From positions 1 to 64,000 of the forward strand of contig NZ_MSIE01000047.1 in the NCBI RefSeq assembly GCF_001921205.1: DNA of 64,000 nt, written 5' to 3'. Position numbers and translations under genes: made by a program. The notes under the pieces are model-generated. The model ran no database searches. It saw nothing but the letters and a program-made list of their open reading frames with translations, and was not told the DNA's origin. The stretch's first letter is position 1, and every line of letters begins with the position of its first letter. Of the stretch, positions 42,758 through 51,028 are shown piece after piece. This DNA is from Actinophytocola xanthii (lineage in GTDB: Bacteria > Actinomycetota > Actinomycetes > Mycobacteriales > Pseudonocardiaceae).

Positions 42758-44249
42758 CCCCGCCGCCCCTGAGATGGCCCCCGAGATGGCCACCGAGCAG
42801 GTGGGGCGGAGCGGGCAGCGGCCGTGGCGGCGGCCCCTCGTCCTGGGCACGGTCGGCTCGGTCCTGATCCTCGTCGGCGGGCTGGGCGCCGCGGCCGGCG
42901 CCGTGCGCGACCCGCTGATGTCCGAGGGGCCGATCTCGTGGATGCGTTACGGCCACGGGAAGATGCTCGCCGCCCTCGTCGTCTACCTCGGTTACGTGCT
43001 GCTGGTGACGGCCTGGGTGCGGCTGGGCCGCCACGTCCTGGCCGGCCGGGCCGGCACCCGTCCGGTGCTGCTCGCCGCCGCGTGCTGGACGGTACCGCCG
43101 CTGGTCGCGCCGGTCGCGCTGTTCACCCGGGACGTGTACTCCTACCTCGCCCAGGGAGCCATCGCGCTGCAGGGCTTCGACCCGTTCACGGTCGGGCCGA
43201 CCGTGCTGCCCGAGCCCGAGTTCATCGAGAACGTGCACCCGTTCTGGCAGAGCACGCCCGCTCCGTACGGACCGCTGTTCATCCTGCTCGTCAAGGGGAT
43301 CGTCGCGGTGACCGGGACGAACATCGTCGCCGGGGTGTTGGCGGTCAAGCTGACGAACCTGCTCGGGCTGGCGCTGCTGCTGTGGGCGCTGCCCAGGCTG
43401 GTGCGCCACCTCGGCGGCAGCCTGCCGGTGGCGGCGTGGCTGCTGGTCGCCGGGCCGCTCACTGTGGTGCACCTGCTCGGCGGTCCACACAACGACCTGC
43501 TGATGGTCGGTTTCCTGGCCGCGGGAACGGCGCTGGTGCTGGACCGCCGGCACGTGGCGGGCATCGCGCTGGTGACGCTCGGCGTGGCGGTGAAGGCCAG
43601 CGCGGCGGTCGCGCTGCCGTTCCTGGTCTGGGTGTGGGCGGGGCACCTGGCCTCCGCCGGGTGGCGGGCCTTCGCGCGGGCGTGCGCCGGCGCGGTCGCG
43701 GTGTTCGCCGTGGTGTTCGGCGCGGTCACCCTGGCCGCCGGGGTGGACCTGGGCTGGGTGACGATGGTGAACGCCTCGTCCCGGCTGGTGAACTGGCTGT
43801 CGCTGCCGACCGCGGCGGGGGAGCTGCTGCACGCGGTCTTCGGCGGTCTGCTCGACCTGTCCCGCGACCCGTTCGTCACCGTCACGCGGGTGCTCGGCAC
43901 CGTGCTGTTGGTGGTCGTGCTCGCCCGGCAGTGGTGGGCGGCGCGGGTAGGCGGTGTTGCCGCGGTACGCCGGGCGGGCGTGGCCCTGTTCGCGGTCGCG
44001 GTGCTCTCGCCCACGATGCTGCCCTGGTACCTGACGTGGGCCCTGGCGATCGCGGCGGCGTGGGCGTGGAAGCCCCGGCAGCTCGCGGTGGCAGTGGGGC
44101 TCAGCGCGTTCATGGCCGCGCCGTACTCGCCCGAGGGCGAGACCATGCTCTACGTGTGGGGACTGATGATCGCCGCGATCGCCCTGTCGGTGCTGGCGGC
44201 GGTGTCGCTCGTACGCCCCGACCCGCTCCGCCTGTCCGAGCGCTCCTGA
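42744..44249 (+). CDS. MptB-type mannosyltransferase, second copy
   Basis: This 501-residue paralogue of the previous protein has the same sequence order: FTRDVYSYLAQGAIALQGFD, FWQSTPAPYGPLFILL and GGPHNDLLMVGFLAAG. GTG 42744 gives a 14-base overlap with the upstream gene; ATG 42774 is an alternative start. The tandem arrangement and conserved loops indicate local duplication with divergence, perhaps for different acceptors or chain positions. It has about 12 helices. It ends shortly before the ArsR operator region. Confidence 0.83.
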   Translation: MLRADPAAPEMAPEMATEQVGRSGQRPWRRPLVLGTVGSVLILVGGLGAAAGAVRDPLMSEGPISWMRYGHGKMLAALVVYLGYVLLVTAWVRLGRHVLAGRAGTRPVLLAAACWTVPPLVAPVALFTRDVYSYLAQGAIALQGFDPFTVGPTVLPEPEFIENVHPFWQSTPAPYGPLFILLVKGIVAVTGTNIVAGVLAVKLTNLLGLALLLWALPRLVRHLGGSLPVAAWLLVAGPLTVVHLLGGPHNDLLMVGFLAAGTALVLDRRHVAGIALVTLGVAVKASAAVALPFLVWVWAGHLASAGWRAFARACAGAVAVFAVVFGAVTLAAGVDLGWVTMVNASSRLVNWLSLPTAAGELLHAVFGGLLDLSRDPFVTVTRVLGTVLLVVVLARQWWAARVGGVAAVRRAGVALFAVAVLSPTMLPWYLTWALAIAAAWAWKPRQLAVAVGLSAFMAAPYSPEGETMLYVWGLMIAAIALSVLAAVSLVRPDPLRLSERS

Positions 44250-44257
44250 TCGACATC

Positions 44258-44310
44258 TTGACGTGCAGCCGTTTGGCTGCATAAACTCCATCATGCAGCC
44301 AAACGGCTGC
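44258..44310 (+). promoter_or_regulatory. promoter with two palindromic ArsR operators
   Basis: TTGACG (44258-44263) and CATAAA (44280-44285) form a promoter with 16-base spacing. A 16-base palindrome GCAGCCGTTTGGCTGC (44265-44280) fills the spacer. Its exact reverse complement lies at 44295-44310, over the expected transcription start, 30 bases centre to centre. The layout indicates autorepression of the downstream ArsR gene. Confidence 0.75.
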
Positions 44311-44327
44311 ATGTTGAGGGGTGAGAC

Positions 44328-45128
44328 ATGGACGAGGTGTTCCGGGCGCTGGCCGACCCCAGCCGCCGCCAACTGCTCGACAAACTCAACGACCGCAACG
44401 GCCAGAGCCTGCGCGAGCTGTGCGCCGGGCTGGAGATGGCGCGCCAGTCGGTCAGCAAGCACCTCGCCGTCCTCGTCGAGGCCAACCTCGTGACGACCGC
44501 ATGGCAGGGGCGGGAGAAGTTGCACTACCTCAACGCCGAACCCATCAACGGCATCGCCCGACGCTGGATCCACCGGTACGACCGGGACCGGGTCGACGCG
44601 CTGGCCGACCTGAAGGCAGCCCTGGAGGAGCCCGTGGAGACCACGTTCGTCTACACCACCTATATCCGCACCACCCCCGAGCGGCTCTGGCGCGCGCTGA
44701 CCGAGCCGGAGTTCACCCGCCGGTACTGGGGCGGGCTGGAGCTCGTCTCCGACTGGCGGGTGGGCTCCCCGGTCCTGCTGCGCGCCGAGCCGGACGGACC
44801 GGCCCAGGACCACGACCAGGTCGTGCTCGAGGCCGACCCGCACCGCAGGCTCGCCTACAGCTGGCACAACTACCAGCCCGAGCACGCCGAACTGTTCGGC
44901 TGGTCTGCCGAACGGCTGGACGAGCTGCGGCGCGAGCCGCGCACGCGGGTCGGTTTCGACCTCGCCGACCTCGGGGACGGGCGGGTCCGGCTCACCGTGA
45001 CCCACGCCGGGTTCGCCGGCGAGACCGAGATGTACAAGGCGGTCAGCGGCCGGCTCGAGCACACCGGCGGCTGGCCGGAGCTGCTCGCCGACCTGAAGAC
45101 GCTGCTGGAGTCGGCACTGGTCGGGTAG
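44328..45128 (+). CDS. ArsR-type repressor fused to an SRPBCC (AHSA1-like) domain
   Basis: This 266-residue protein has two domains. Residues about 1-95 are an ArsR winged helix (FRALADPSRRQLLDKL, MARQSVSKHLAVLVEANLV as recognition region). Residues about 105-265 are a START/SRPBCC ligand-binding fold of the AHSA1 type (IRTTPERLWRALTEPEFTRRYWG, GRVRLTVTHAGF). No metal-binding Cys pair is seen, so sensing is probably of a hydrophobic ligand in the SRPBCC cavity. Two palindromes overlap its own promoter. GAGGGGTGAG precedes the ATG. It has no downstream partner in the same direction, so its targets may be only itself and distant genes. Confidence 0.9.
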   Translation: MDEVFRALADPSRRQLLDKLNDRNGQSLRELCAGLEMARQSVSKHLAVLVEANLVTTAWQGREKLHYLNAEPINGIARRWIHRYDRDRVDALADLKAALEEPVETTFVYTTYIRTTPERLWRALTEPEFTRRYWGGLELVSDWRVGSPVLLRAEPDGPAQDHDQVVLEADPHRRLAYSWHNYQPEHAELFGWSAERLDELRREPRTRVGFDLADLGDGRVRLTVTHAGFAGETEMYKAVSGRLEHTGGWPELLADLKTLLESALVG

Positions 45129-45138
45129 GCCACCGACC

Positions 45139-45171
45139 ACGGGTCCCACGGCGCCGCGCCACGGGACCCGT
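45139..45171 (+). terminator. hairpin after the ArsR-SRPBCC gene
   Basis: ACGGGTCCC (45139-45147) pairs perfectly with GGGACCCGT (45163-45171) around a 15-base GC-rich loop that can itself pair. It starts 11 bases after the stop codon and has no U-tract. Confidence 0.6.
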
Positions 45172-45183
45172 TCCGACCAGCGG

Positions 45184-45420
45184 CTACGAGCCGACGACGT
45201 CGCGGGTCACGGCCGCCTGCTCGGTGAGCACCCCGCTGATCATCGTCTGGGTCTCGTTGATCTTGTCCACGATCACGCTGATCCCCGAGCGAGACCACGA
45301 CGCTGCCGGCGTCGCCCTGGATCGCGGTGATCAGCCTGGCCACGTTCTGCCTCGGCGACCACCTCCTCGGCGTGTACGCTGTCCTGCCTGTGTCCCGACC
45401 TGAAGAAAGCCATGCCTCAC
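45184..45420 (-). pseudogene. decayed methyl-accepting chemotaxis protein fragment
   Basis: Reading from the stop at 45184-45186 on the minus strand, one frame gives IVDKINETQTMISGVLTEQ then AAVTRDVVGS. That is the signature C-terminal signalling end of chemotaxis receptors (compare INDIQ-T-IA-AVEEQ). Upstream, a second frame gives NVARLITAIQGDAGSVV, and a third gives EEVVAEAE near 45375. A start-like MAFFRSGHRQ lies near 45415. At least two frameshifts and a large deletion separate the pieces. The 340-base gap between the ArsR and LD-carboxypeptidase genes is therefore the remnant of a receptor-like gene, not empty spacer. Confidence 0.6.
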
Positions 45421-45471
45421 CTCGCCTTGACTCGGATGGATGTGAGGAATGGCCCAGGATGTGTTCGGGTG

Positions 45472-46383
45472 TCAACTCAGGGCCGCCTGGGCCAGGATGA
45501 GCGTGCCCGCGTCCGCGTCGAGCGTCGCCTCGACGCCCAGGGGCATGGTCAGCTGGGCCGGCACGTGACCGAACCCGAGCTCCCAGACCATGGGTACGCC
45601 GAGGCCGCCGAGCAGGTCGCCCAGCACCGCGTACACCTCCTCGGGGGTACCGCAGCCGGTCCACGACCCGAGCGCGATACCGGCCACGCCGGTGAACCAC
45701 CCGGCGCGCAGCAGCTGGGTGACCATCCGGTCGAGCTGGTAGGGCGCCTCGTTGACGTCCTCGAGCAGCACGATCGCCCCCTCCGGGGGTGGCGGCGCGG
45801 CGCCCACGCAGGCGGCCAGCAGGCTGAGGTTGCCGCCGACCACCGTTCCGGTCACGCTGCCGTGGTTCACCGTCGCGACGGTCGGGCCGGTCAGCACGCA
45901 CATGCTCTCCGGCTCGAACAACGTGGCACGCAGGTGCTTCTGCGCCGCCGCGTCGAAGGACGGGCCGGCCAGGATCGGCGAGAACAACGTGACCTGGTTC
46001 AGGTGCTCGCCGATCGCCGCGTGCAGCGCGGTGATGTCGCTCGAGCCGGTGAACACCTTCGGACCCGCGGCCGCCAGCTCCGGCCAGTCGAGCAGGTCGA
46101 GGACCCGCATCGAGCCGTAGCCGCCACGCGCGCAGACGACCGCGGCGACCTCCGGGTCGCACCACGCGCGCTGCAGGTCACGAGCGCGGTCGGCGTCCGT
46201 GCCGGCGAGGTAGGGCAGCTCCGGGTGCCGGTCGAGGACATGGTCGGCGACGACGGCCCGCAGCCCCCACTCGTGCAGCACCGCCACACTCGTGTCCAGG
46301 TAGTTCCGCGACACCGGCCCGGCGGGCGCGACCACCGCGACGGTGTCACCCGAACGCAACCGCCGCGGCCGCGTGCGGCTCAT
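45472..46383 (-). CDS. LD-carboxypeptidase, S66 family
   Basis: This 303-residue protein begins with the LRSGDTVAVVAPAGPVS strand. The nucleophile region is FTGSSDITALHAAIG (catalytic Ser near residue 110), preceded by ARGGYGSMRVLDLLDW. The later LGFGHVPAQLTMPLGV supplies the catalytic His and the Glu lies in the ALGSW/VLLEDVNE half. S66 enzymes remove the terminal D-Ala from muropeptide tetrapeptides during wall recycling. The ATG overlaps the stop of the upstream S9 peptidase gene by 4 bases. Confidence 0.9.
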   Translation of the reverse strand: MSRTRPRRLRSGDTVAVVAPAGPVSRNYLDTSVAVLHEWGLRAVVADHVLDRHPELPYLAGTDADRARDLQRAWCDPEVAAVVCARGGYGSMRVLDLLDWPELAAAGPKVFTGSSDITALHAAIGEHLNQVTLFSPILAGPSFDAAAQKHLRATLFEPESMCVLTGPTVATVNHGSVTGTVVGGNLSLLAACVGAAPPPPEGAIVLLEDVNEAPYQLDRMVTQLLRAGWFTGVAGIALGSWTGCGTPEEVYAVLGDLLGGLGVPMVWELGFGHVPAQLTMPLGVEATLDADAGTLILAQAALS

Positions 46384-48314
46384 GAGCGCAGCTCCAGTGG
46401 GGGGATTCCGGGTGGGGTGAAGCCGAACACCTGGCCGTAGAACGACAGCTCGGCCTCCAGCGCAGCCTGGATGGTCTCCGCCTTGCGGAAGCCGTGCTGC
46501 TCGCCCTCGAAGGTCAGGTAGGCGTGGGGGATGCCGGTGCCGTCCAGGGAGGCGACGAACCGGTCGGCCTGCGCCGGCGGGCACACCTCGTCCTCCAGGC
46601 CCTGCAACAGCAGGACCGGGCCGGCCAGGCGGTCGACGCGGTTGATGGGGGAGCGCTCGACGTAGCGCCGCTCGTGCTCGGGCAACGTGCCCACCAGACC
46701 GTCGAGGTAGCGCGACTCGAAGTCGTGGGTCTCGCCGACGAAGGCCAGCATGTCCAGCACCGGGTACATGATCGTCGCGCAGCGGTAGGTGTCCACGCTG
46801 GTGATGGAGGCGGCCGAGGTCCACCCGCCCGCGCTGCCGCCGCGGATGGCGAGCCGGGACCGGTCCGCCGACCCCTCGTCGGCCAGGGCGGTGGCGACCG
46901 CGGCGCAGTCGTGCACGTCGACGACGCCCCACTGCCCGTTCAGCGACTCGCGGAACTCTCGCCCGTACCCGGTCGAGCCGCCGTAGTTGACCGCGACCAC
47001 GCCGATGCCGCGGCTGGTGAGGTAGGCGAACTCGAGATCGAGGACAGGCCGCGCGCGTCCGGTCGGCCCGCCGTGGACGTGCACCACGAACGGCGGCGCC
47101 TCGCCCTCCGGCCCGGCGAAGGCGGGGTTGCGCGGCGGGTACACCAGCGCCGGCACCGACCGGCCGTCCGGCCCGGCGAACACCCGCTCGACGGGAACCG
47201 GCAGGTAGGCGGGGTCTGGCGGGTCGGGCCGCGGCGGGGTCAGCTCGGTCGTGGCGCCGGTCGCGGGGTCGAGCCGGACCACCGCGACCTCCCGCGCCGC
47301 CGAACCGGCCGCGCCCACCACCTCGCCGTCCAGCACGCCCACGTCCGCCGACCACCAGGACAGGTCGGTGACCACCTCGGTGACCGTGCCGGCGTGCTCG
47401 TCGAGCACGGCGAGGCGCCCGGAGGCGAGCACGGCGAACCGCCCCTCGCCGAGCGGGGCGAACCAGCGCATGCCCGGCATCCAGAGCGGGCCGCCGAGCT
47501 CCTTCTCGCAGGGTGCGAGGTTGCGGACGGCACCGTCGCGGCCGACGCGGAACAGGTTCCACCAGCCGTCCGGGTCGGTCAGCGCGAGCAGGGTCTCGGG
47601 CGACTCCCACTCGACCTGGCACACGCTCTCCGCCGGCCCGCCGGCGAGCACCGTGTGGGCGGTCGGATCCGCGAGCGGCGCGACGCACAGCTCGCTGCCG
47701 TCCCAGGGCATGCGGGGGTGGTCCCAGCCGATCCAGGCCAGGTGGGCGCCGTCGGGGGAGAGGCGGGCGCCGGCCATGAAGCGGTGGCTCGCGGCCAGCG
47801 CCCGCACCTCGCCGCCGCCGTCGACCGGCACGGCGACCAGGTCGCGGCGGATGTCGGTCGGCCGGTCCCCGGTGACCGTCTCCCGCACGCACAGCACGGT
47901 GCCCTCCGGGCCGGGGGAGAGGTCGCCGTAGCGGACCCCGTGGTGGCGCTGCGGCTCGGCGGTGATCGGCGTCGGCGCGCCGGAGCCGTCCACCGGGGCA
48001 GCGTAGAGGCGCTGGTCGTCCCAGTGGGTGAACACCAGCAGCTCGCCCGCCGCGCCGGGGACCACCGTCCAGGGCCGGCTGCCGTACTCGTGCATACGGT
48101 TGCGGACGTTCCACGGCGCCGGCAGCACCTCGACCGGCTCGGCGCCGTCCCCCTCGTGGAGCAGGGCGTTGCGGCCGCCCTCGGCAGGCCTGCCCGCCAC
48201 CCACCAGACGCGGCCGGCGTGCGTGCCGACCCACTTCGGCTCTCCGCCCGCGAGACCGACCTCGGCCGCGCTCAGCGGTGACTCCCAGCTCCCGAACGGT
48301 GCGATCTTCACCAC
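46380..48314 (-). CDS. S9 family prolyl oligopeptidase-like serine peptidase
   Basis: This 644-residue protein has an N-terminal beta-propeller (about 1-380) and a C-terminal alpha/beta hydrolase (about 385-640). The triad is visible: Ser in IRGGSAGGWTS, Asp in QGLEDEVCPP and His in EGEQHGFRK. FVVHVHGGPTGRARP provides the oxyanion region. It lacks a signal peptide, so it is a cytoplasmic acylaminoacyl- or oligopeptidase. Co-translated with the LD-carboxypeptidase gene (ATGA overlap), it may process peptides from the same pool. It is divergent from the DUF3090 gene. Confidence 0.92.
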   Translation of the reverse strand: MVKIAPFGSWESPLSAAEVGLAGGEPKWVGTHAGRVWWVAGRPAEGGRNALLHEGDGAEPVEVLPAPWNVRNRMHEYGSRPWTVVPGAAGELLVFTHWDDQRLYAAPVDGSGAPTPITAEPQRHHGVRYGDLSPGPEGTVLCVRETVTGDRPTDIRRDLVAVPVDGGGEVRALAASHRFMAGARLSPDGAHLAWIGWDHPRMPWDGSELCVAPLADPTAHTVLAGGPAESVCQVEWESPETLLALTDPDGWWNLFRVGRDGAVRNLAPCEKELGGPLWMPGMRWFAPLGEGRFAVLASGRLAVLDEHAGTVTEVVTDLSWWSADVGVLDGEVVGAAGSAAREVAVVRLDPATGATTELTPPRPDPPDPAYLPVPVERVFAGPDGRSVPALVYPPRNPAFAGPEGEAPPFVVHVHGGPTGRARPVLDLEFAYLTSRGIGVVAVNYGGSTGYGREFRESLNGQWGVVDVHDCAAVATALADEGSADRSRLAIRGGSAGGWTSAASITSVDTYRCATIMYPVLDMLAFVGETHDFESRYLDGLVGTLPEHERRYVERSPINRVDRLAGPVLLLQGLEDEVCPPAQADRFVASLDGTGIPHAYLTFEGEQHGFRKAETIQAALEAELSFYGQVFGFTPPGIPPLELRS

Positions 48315-48434
48315 GGGAGAAACCCTAGTCGCTGTCCAGCGCGGGGTCGCCGCCCACGACCCGCCAGGGACCGGACATCATTGGCGGGAACAGGCCTGCT
48401 CGAGCGGCTTGTTTGCCGTAGGGTCGGAGGTGCC

Positions 48435-49007
48435 ATGGCTCGCGTTATACATGTCTTCCGCCAACCTGATCGGTTCGTCGCCGGCACGGTTGGCCAACCC
48501 GGTGACCGCACGTTCTACCTGCAGGCTTCGGAGAGCGCCAAGACGGTGAGCGTCACGCTCGAGAAGCAACAGGTGGCCGTGCTCGCCGAACGCATCGGAT
48601 CGCTGCTGGAGGAGGTCGCGCGCCGGTTCGGCGCCGATCTGCCCGACGAGACACCCGAGGAGCTGGTCGACGCCGACCCGCTGGTCGTGCCGGTCGAGGA
48701 GGAGTTCCGGGTCGGCACGATGGGGCTGGGCTGGGACTCGGAGACCCGCGCGGTGGTGATCGAGCTGCTCGCGGTGACCGAGGGTGACGTCGACGAGTCC
48801 GTCGTGCTCGACGACACCCCGGAGGGCCCGGACGCGGTCCGGGTGTTCCTCACCCCCGCCGAGGCCCGTGCCTTCGCCGAGCGGGCCGACCGGGTGATCA
48901 ACGCTGGTCGCAAGCCGTGCCCACTGTGCGGGGAGCCGCTGGACCCGGCCGGGCACGTGTGCCCCCGGCAGAACGGCTACCGGCGCACCGAGGACGAGAC
49001 GGCCTGA
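48435..49007 (+). CDS. DUF3090 family protein
   Basis: This 190-residue protein starts at ATG 48435. It has MARVIHVFRQPDRFVAGTVG, then LQASESAKTVSVTLEKQQV and a C-terminal zinc-ribbon-like CPLCGEPLDPAGHVCPRQNGY (CX2C...C). These are the hallmarks of DUF3090 (TIGR03847), which in actinomycetes usually sits beside a SCO1664-type gene and an MSMEG_4193-type phosphomutase. Function is unknown. The SCO1664-type gene follows after one base; the phosphomutase is at 23547-24245 instead. Confidence 0.92.
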   Translation: MARVIHVFRQPDRFVAGTVGQPGDRTFYLQASESAKTVSVTLEKQQVAVLAERIGSLLEEVARRFGADLPDETPEELVDADPLVVPVEEEFRVGTMGLGWDSETRAVVIELLAVTEGDVDESVVLDDTPEGPDAVRVFLTPAEARAFAERADRVINAGRKPCPLCGEPLDPAGHVCPRQNGYRRTEDETA

Positions 49008-49008
49008 G

Positions 49009-49803
49009 TTGCTGCCTTCCGATCCGGCCGTCGCCGAGCTCCTCACCCGCGGTCGCATCGAGATCGAGGGCCGCCTCGTCGACGCCTCCAACGCCACCCT
49101 GTTCTGCGAGATCACCGGCGGCGACGCGGTGGCCCACTGCGTGTACAAGCCGATCAGCGGCGAGCGGTCGCTGTGGGACTTCCCGGACGGCACGCTCGCC
49201 GGCCGCGAGATCGGCGCGTACCTGGTGTCGGAGGCGGCCGGTCTGTCGCTGATCCCGCCGACCGTGCTGCGCCCCGGACCGTTCGGCCCCGGCATGGTGC
49301 AGCTGTGGATCGACACCAAGGAGGGCGACGACCTGGTCGACGTCCTCGCCCCCGATCAGGTGCCCGTGGGGTGGAAGCGGGTGTTACGGGCCCACGACCG
49401 GTTCGGCGACCCCGCCGTGCTCGTCCACGCCGACCACCCGAGCGTCCGCATGCTCGCCGCGCTGGACGTCGTGATCAACAACGCCGACCGCAAGGGCGGC
49501 CACGTCCTGCACGGCACCGACGGCAACGTCTACGGCGTGGACCACGGGATCTGCCTGCACGCCGAGCACAAGCTGCGGACGGTCCTGTGGGGCTGGGTCG
49601 GCGAGCCGCTGCCCGAGGACGTCGTGGCGATGCTCGACACCCTATGGGCCGCGCTGGACAGAAGCCTCGGCGAGCGGTTGGCCGAGCACCTGACCCGTGC
49701 CGAGGTCCGCGCGCTGCGCCGGCGGGTGGAGCAGTTCCAGCGGTCCAACGAGTTCCCCACGCCAGGCGCCGACTACCGCGCCATCCCCTGGCCGGCCTTC
49801 TAG
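49009..49803 (+). CDS. SCO1664-family protein (kinase-like fold)
   Basis: This 264-residue protein starts at TTG 49009, one base after the DUF3090 stop. The landmarks of the TIGR03843/SCO1664 family are CVYKPISGERSLWDFPDGTL (Lys in a P-loop-free kinase-like beta3), LDVVINNADRKGGHVL (catalytic-loop-like Asn/Asp) and VYGVDHGICLHAEHKLRTV (metal-binding Asp). This places it with the PI3/4-kinase-like HipA-related fold. The substrate is unknown. Intact catalytic-looking residues suggest an active phosphotransferase. Confidence 0.9.
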   Translation: MLPSDPAVAELLTRGRIEIEGRLVDASNATLFCEITGGDAVAHCVYKPISGERSLWDFPDGTLAGREIGAYLVSEAAGLSLIPPTVLRPGPFGPGMVQLWIDTKEGDDLVDVLAPDQVPVGWKRVLRAHDRFGDPAVLVHADHPSVRMLAALDVVINNADRKGGHVLHGTDGNVYGVDHGICLHAEHKLRTVLWGWVGEPLPEDVVAMLDTLWAALDRSLGERLAEHLTRAEVRALRRRVEQFQRSNEFPTPGADYRAIPWPAF

Positions 49804-49815
49804 GCTGGTCCGCTT

Positions 49816-50928
49816 CTAGTCCGGTCCGACCCAGACGACGTCCCGCGAGCCCGCCTCGGGCGCGGCGAACTCGAGCAGCCGGGTGCCTTCGACGACGAGT
49901 GCGGCGCGGTCGTCCTCGCCGACCGGCGCCCAGGAGGTGATCGTGAGCGTCGCGGCCGACCGCTCCCGGCTGATCCGCCACTCGCCACGGACGAAGCCAT
50001 CCACGAGGAACGTGCCGGGGACCACCCCGTTGCGGCTGGCGAACAGCCGCCGCCGGAGGTCCTCGGAGATGATCCGGGTGCGGTCGGCGTGGGAGAGCAG
50101 CACGTTGTCGAACTCGGGCAGGAACCGGACCGGCACCGGCAGGTCGGGATCGGGGCGGGGCGCTGCCGGCAGGTCGTACAGCGTCCGCCCCCGCTCGTCG
50201 CGCAACGCCAGCAGGTCCATGGCCTCGACCACCTCCCGCAGCCCGGTCAGGCCCGACCAGGTCCGCAGGTCGGCGACCGTGGCCGGGCCGAACGCCGCCA
50301 GGTACCGCGCCACCATCGCCGCCGGGTCCGGTGCGGCGTCCAGCTCCCGGCCCAGCCAGGTGTCGGCCGGCTGGTAGGCGGTGCGCCCGCTGCGGCCCCA
50401 GACCGCTCGGGGCGGGACCTGCACCAGCGGCAGCGCTCCCCGTGCCGCGTGGGCGAGTGCGCCCGGCGGGCGGTCCGGCCAGCTGCGCGCGAGGGCCGCT
50501 CCCAACTCGGCCGCGGTGAGTGGACCGGCGGCCAGCGCCTCCCTGGCGCAGCCCGCGAGCGCGTCGAGGTCCAGGCCGACGAGCCCGGCCGCGTGCTGGC
50601 TGTTCCTGCGCAGATCCCGGTCCAGCACCGGCTGCACCAGCGGCCGCAGCAGCCCCACGTCGGCGGCGGTCACCAGGTGCACGGTGCCGCGCATCAGCAC
50701 GATCCGCACGGCACGGCGGTCGAGGAGCGCGTCGGCCAGCTCGGTGGGATCGAAGTTCGCGATGCGGGTCCAGAGGCCGTAGTAAGGCGGGAACGGCGCC
50801 TGGGCCTGCATGCCGACCAGGTGCTCGACGACCTCGAGCGCTGGGCGCGTCACCCGCTCGGTCAGCAGCTGGCGGGCCAGCGTCGCGCGGTTGAGCGCGC
50901 GAACGTCGAGCACGGTGGAACCGGTCAT
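49816..50928 (-). CDS. winged-helix DNA-binding protein, AlkZ/AlkX-like glycosylase family
   Basis: This 370-residue protein starts at ATG 50928 with GAGGAG 5 bases upstream. It belongs to the HTH_42 family (PF06224), three tandem winged helices. The catalytic QxQ motif of the AlkZ/YcaQ glycosylases is present as Q41-A-Q43 in HLVGMQAQAP, and RGTVHLVTAADV and LPEFDNVLLSHADR are family landmarks. Relatives unhook interstrand crosslinks or excise bulky alkylated bases, and some are self-resistance genes in antibiotic clusters. Here no biosynthetic cluster is visible, so general DNA repair is more likely. It is convergent with the SCO1664-type gene. Confidence 0.85.
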   Translation of the reverse strand: MTGSTVLDVRALNRATLARQLLTERVTRPALEVVEHLVGMQAQAPFPPYYGLWTRIANFDPTELADALLDRRAVRIVLMRGTVHLVTAADVGLLRPLVQPVLDRDLRRNSQHAAGLVGLDLDALAGCAREALAAGPLTAAELGAALARSWPDRPPGALAHAARGALPLVQVPPRAVWGRSGRTAYQPADTWLGRELDAAPDPAAMVARYLAAFGPATVADLRTWSGLTGLREVVEAMDLLALRDERGRTLYDLPAAPRPDPDLPVPVRFLPEFDNVLLSHADRTRIISEDLRRRLFASRNGVVPGTFLVDGFVRGEWRISRERSAATLTITSWAPVGEDDRAALVVEGTRLLEFAAPEAGSRDVVWVGPD

Positions 50929-51028
50929 GCCGCTCCTCCCTCTCCTCGCCCGGATCGTCGCACCCGGGGGCGACACTCCGGGGCGATGGGTGCCCGCGCT
51001 GCGCGGACGTGCCCTAAGGTCGCCCGTC

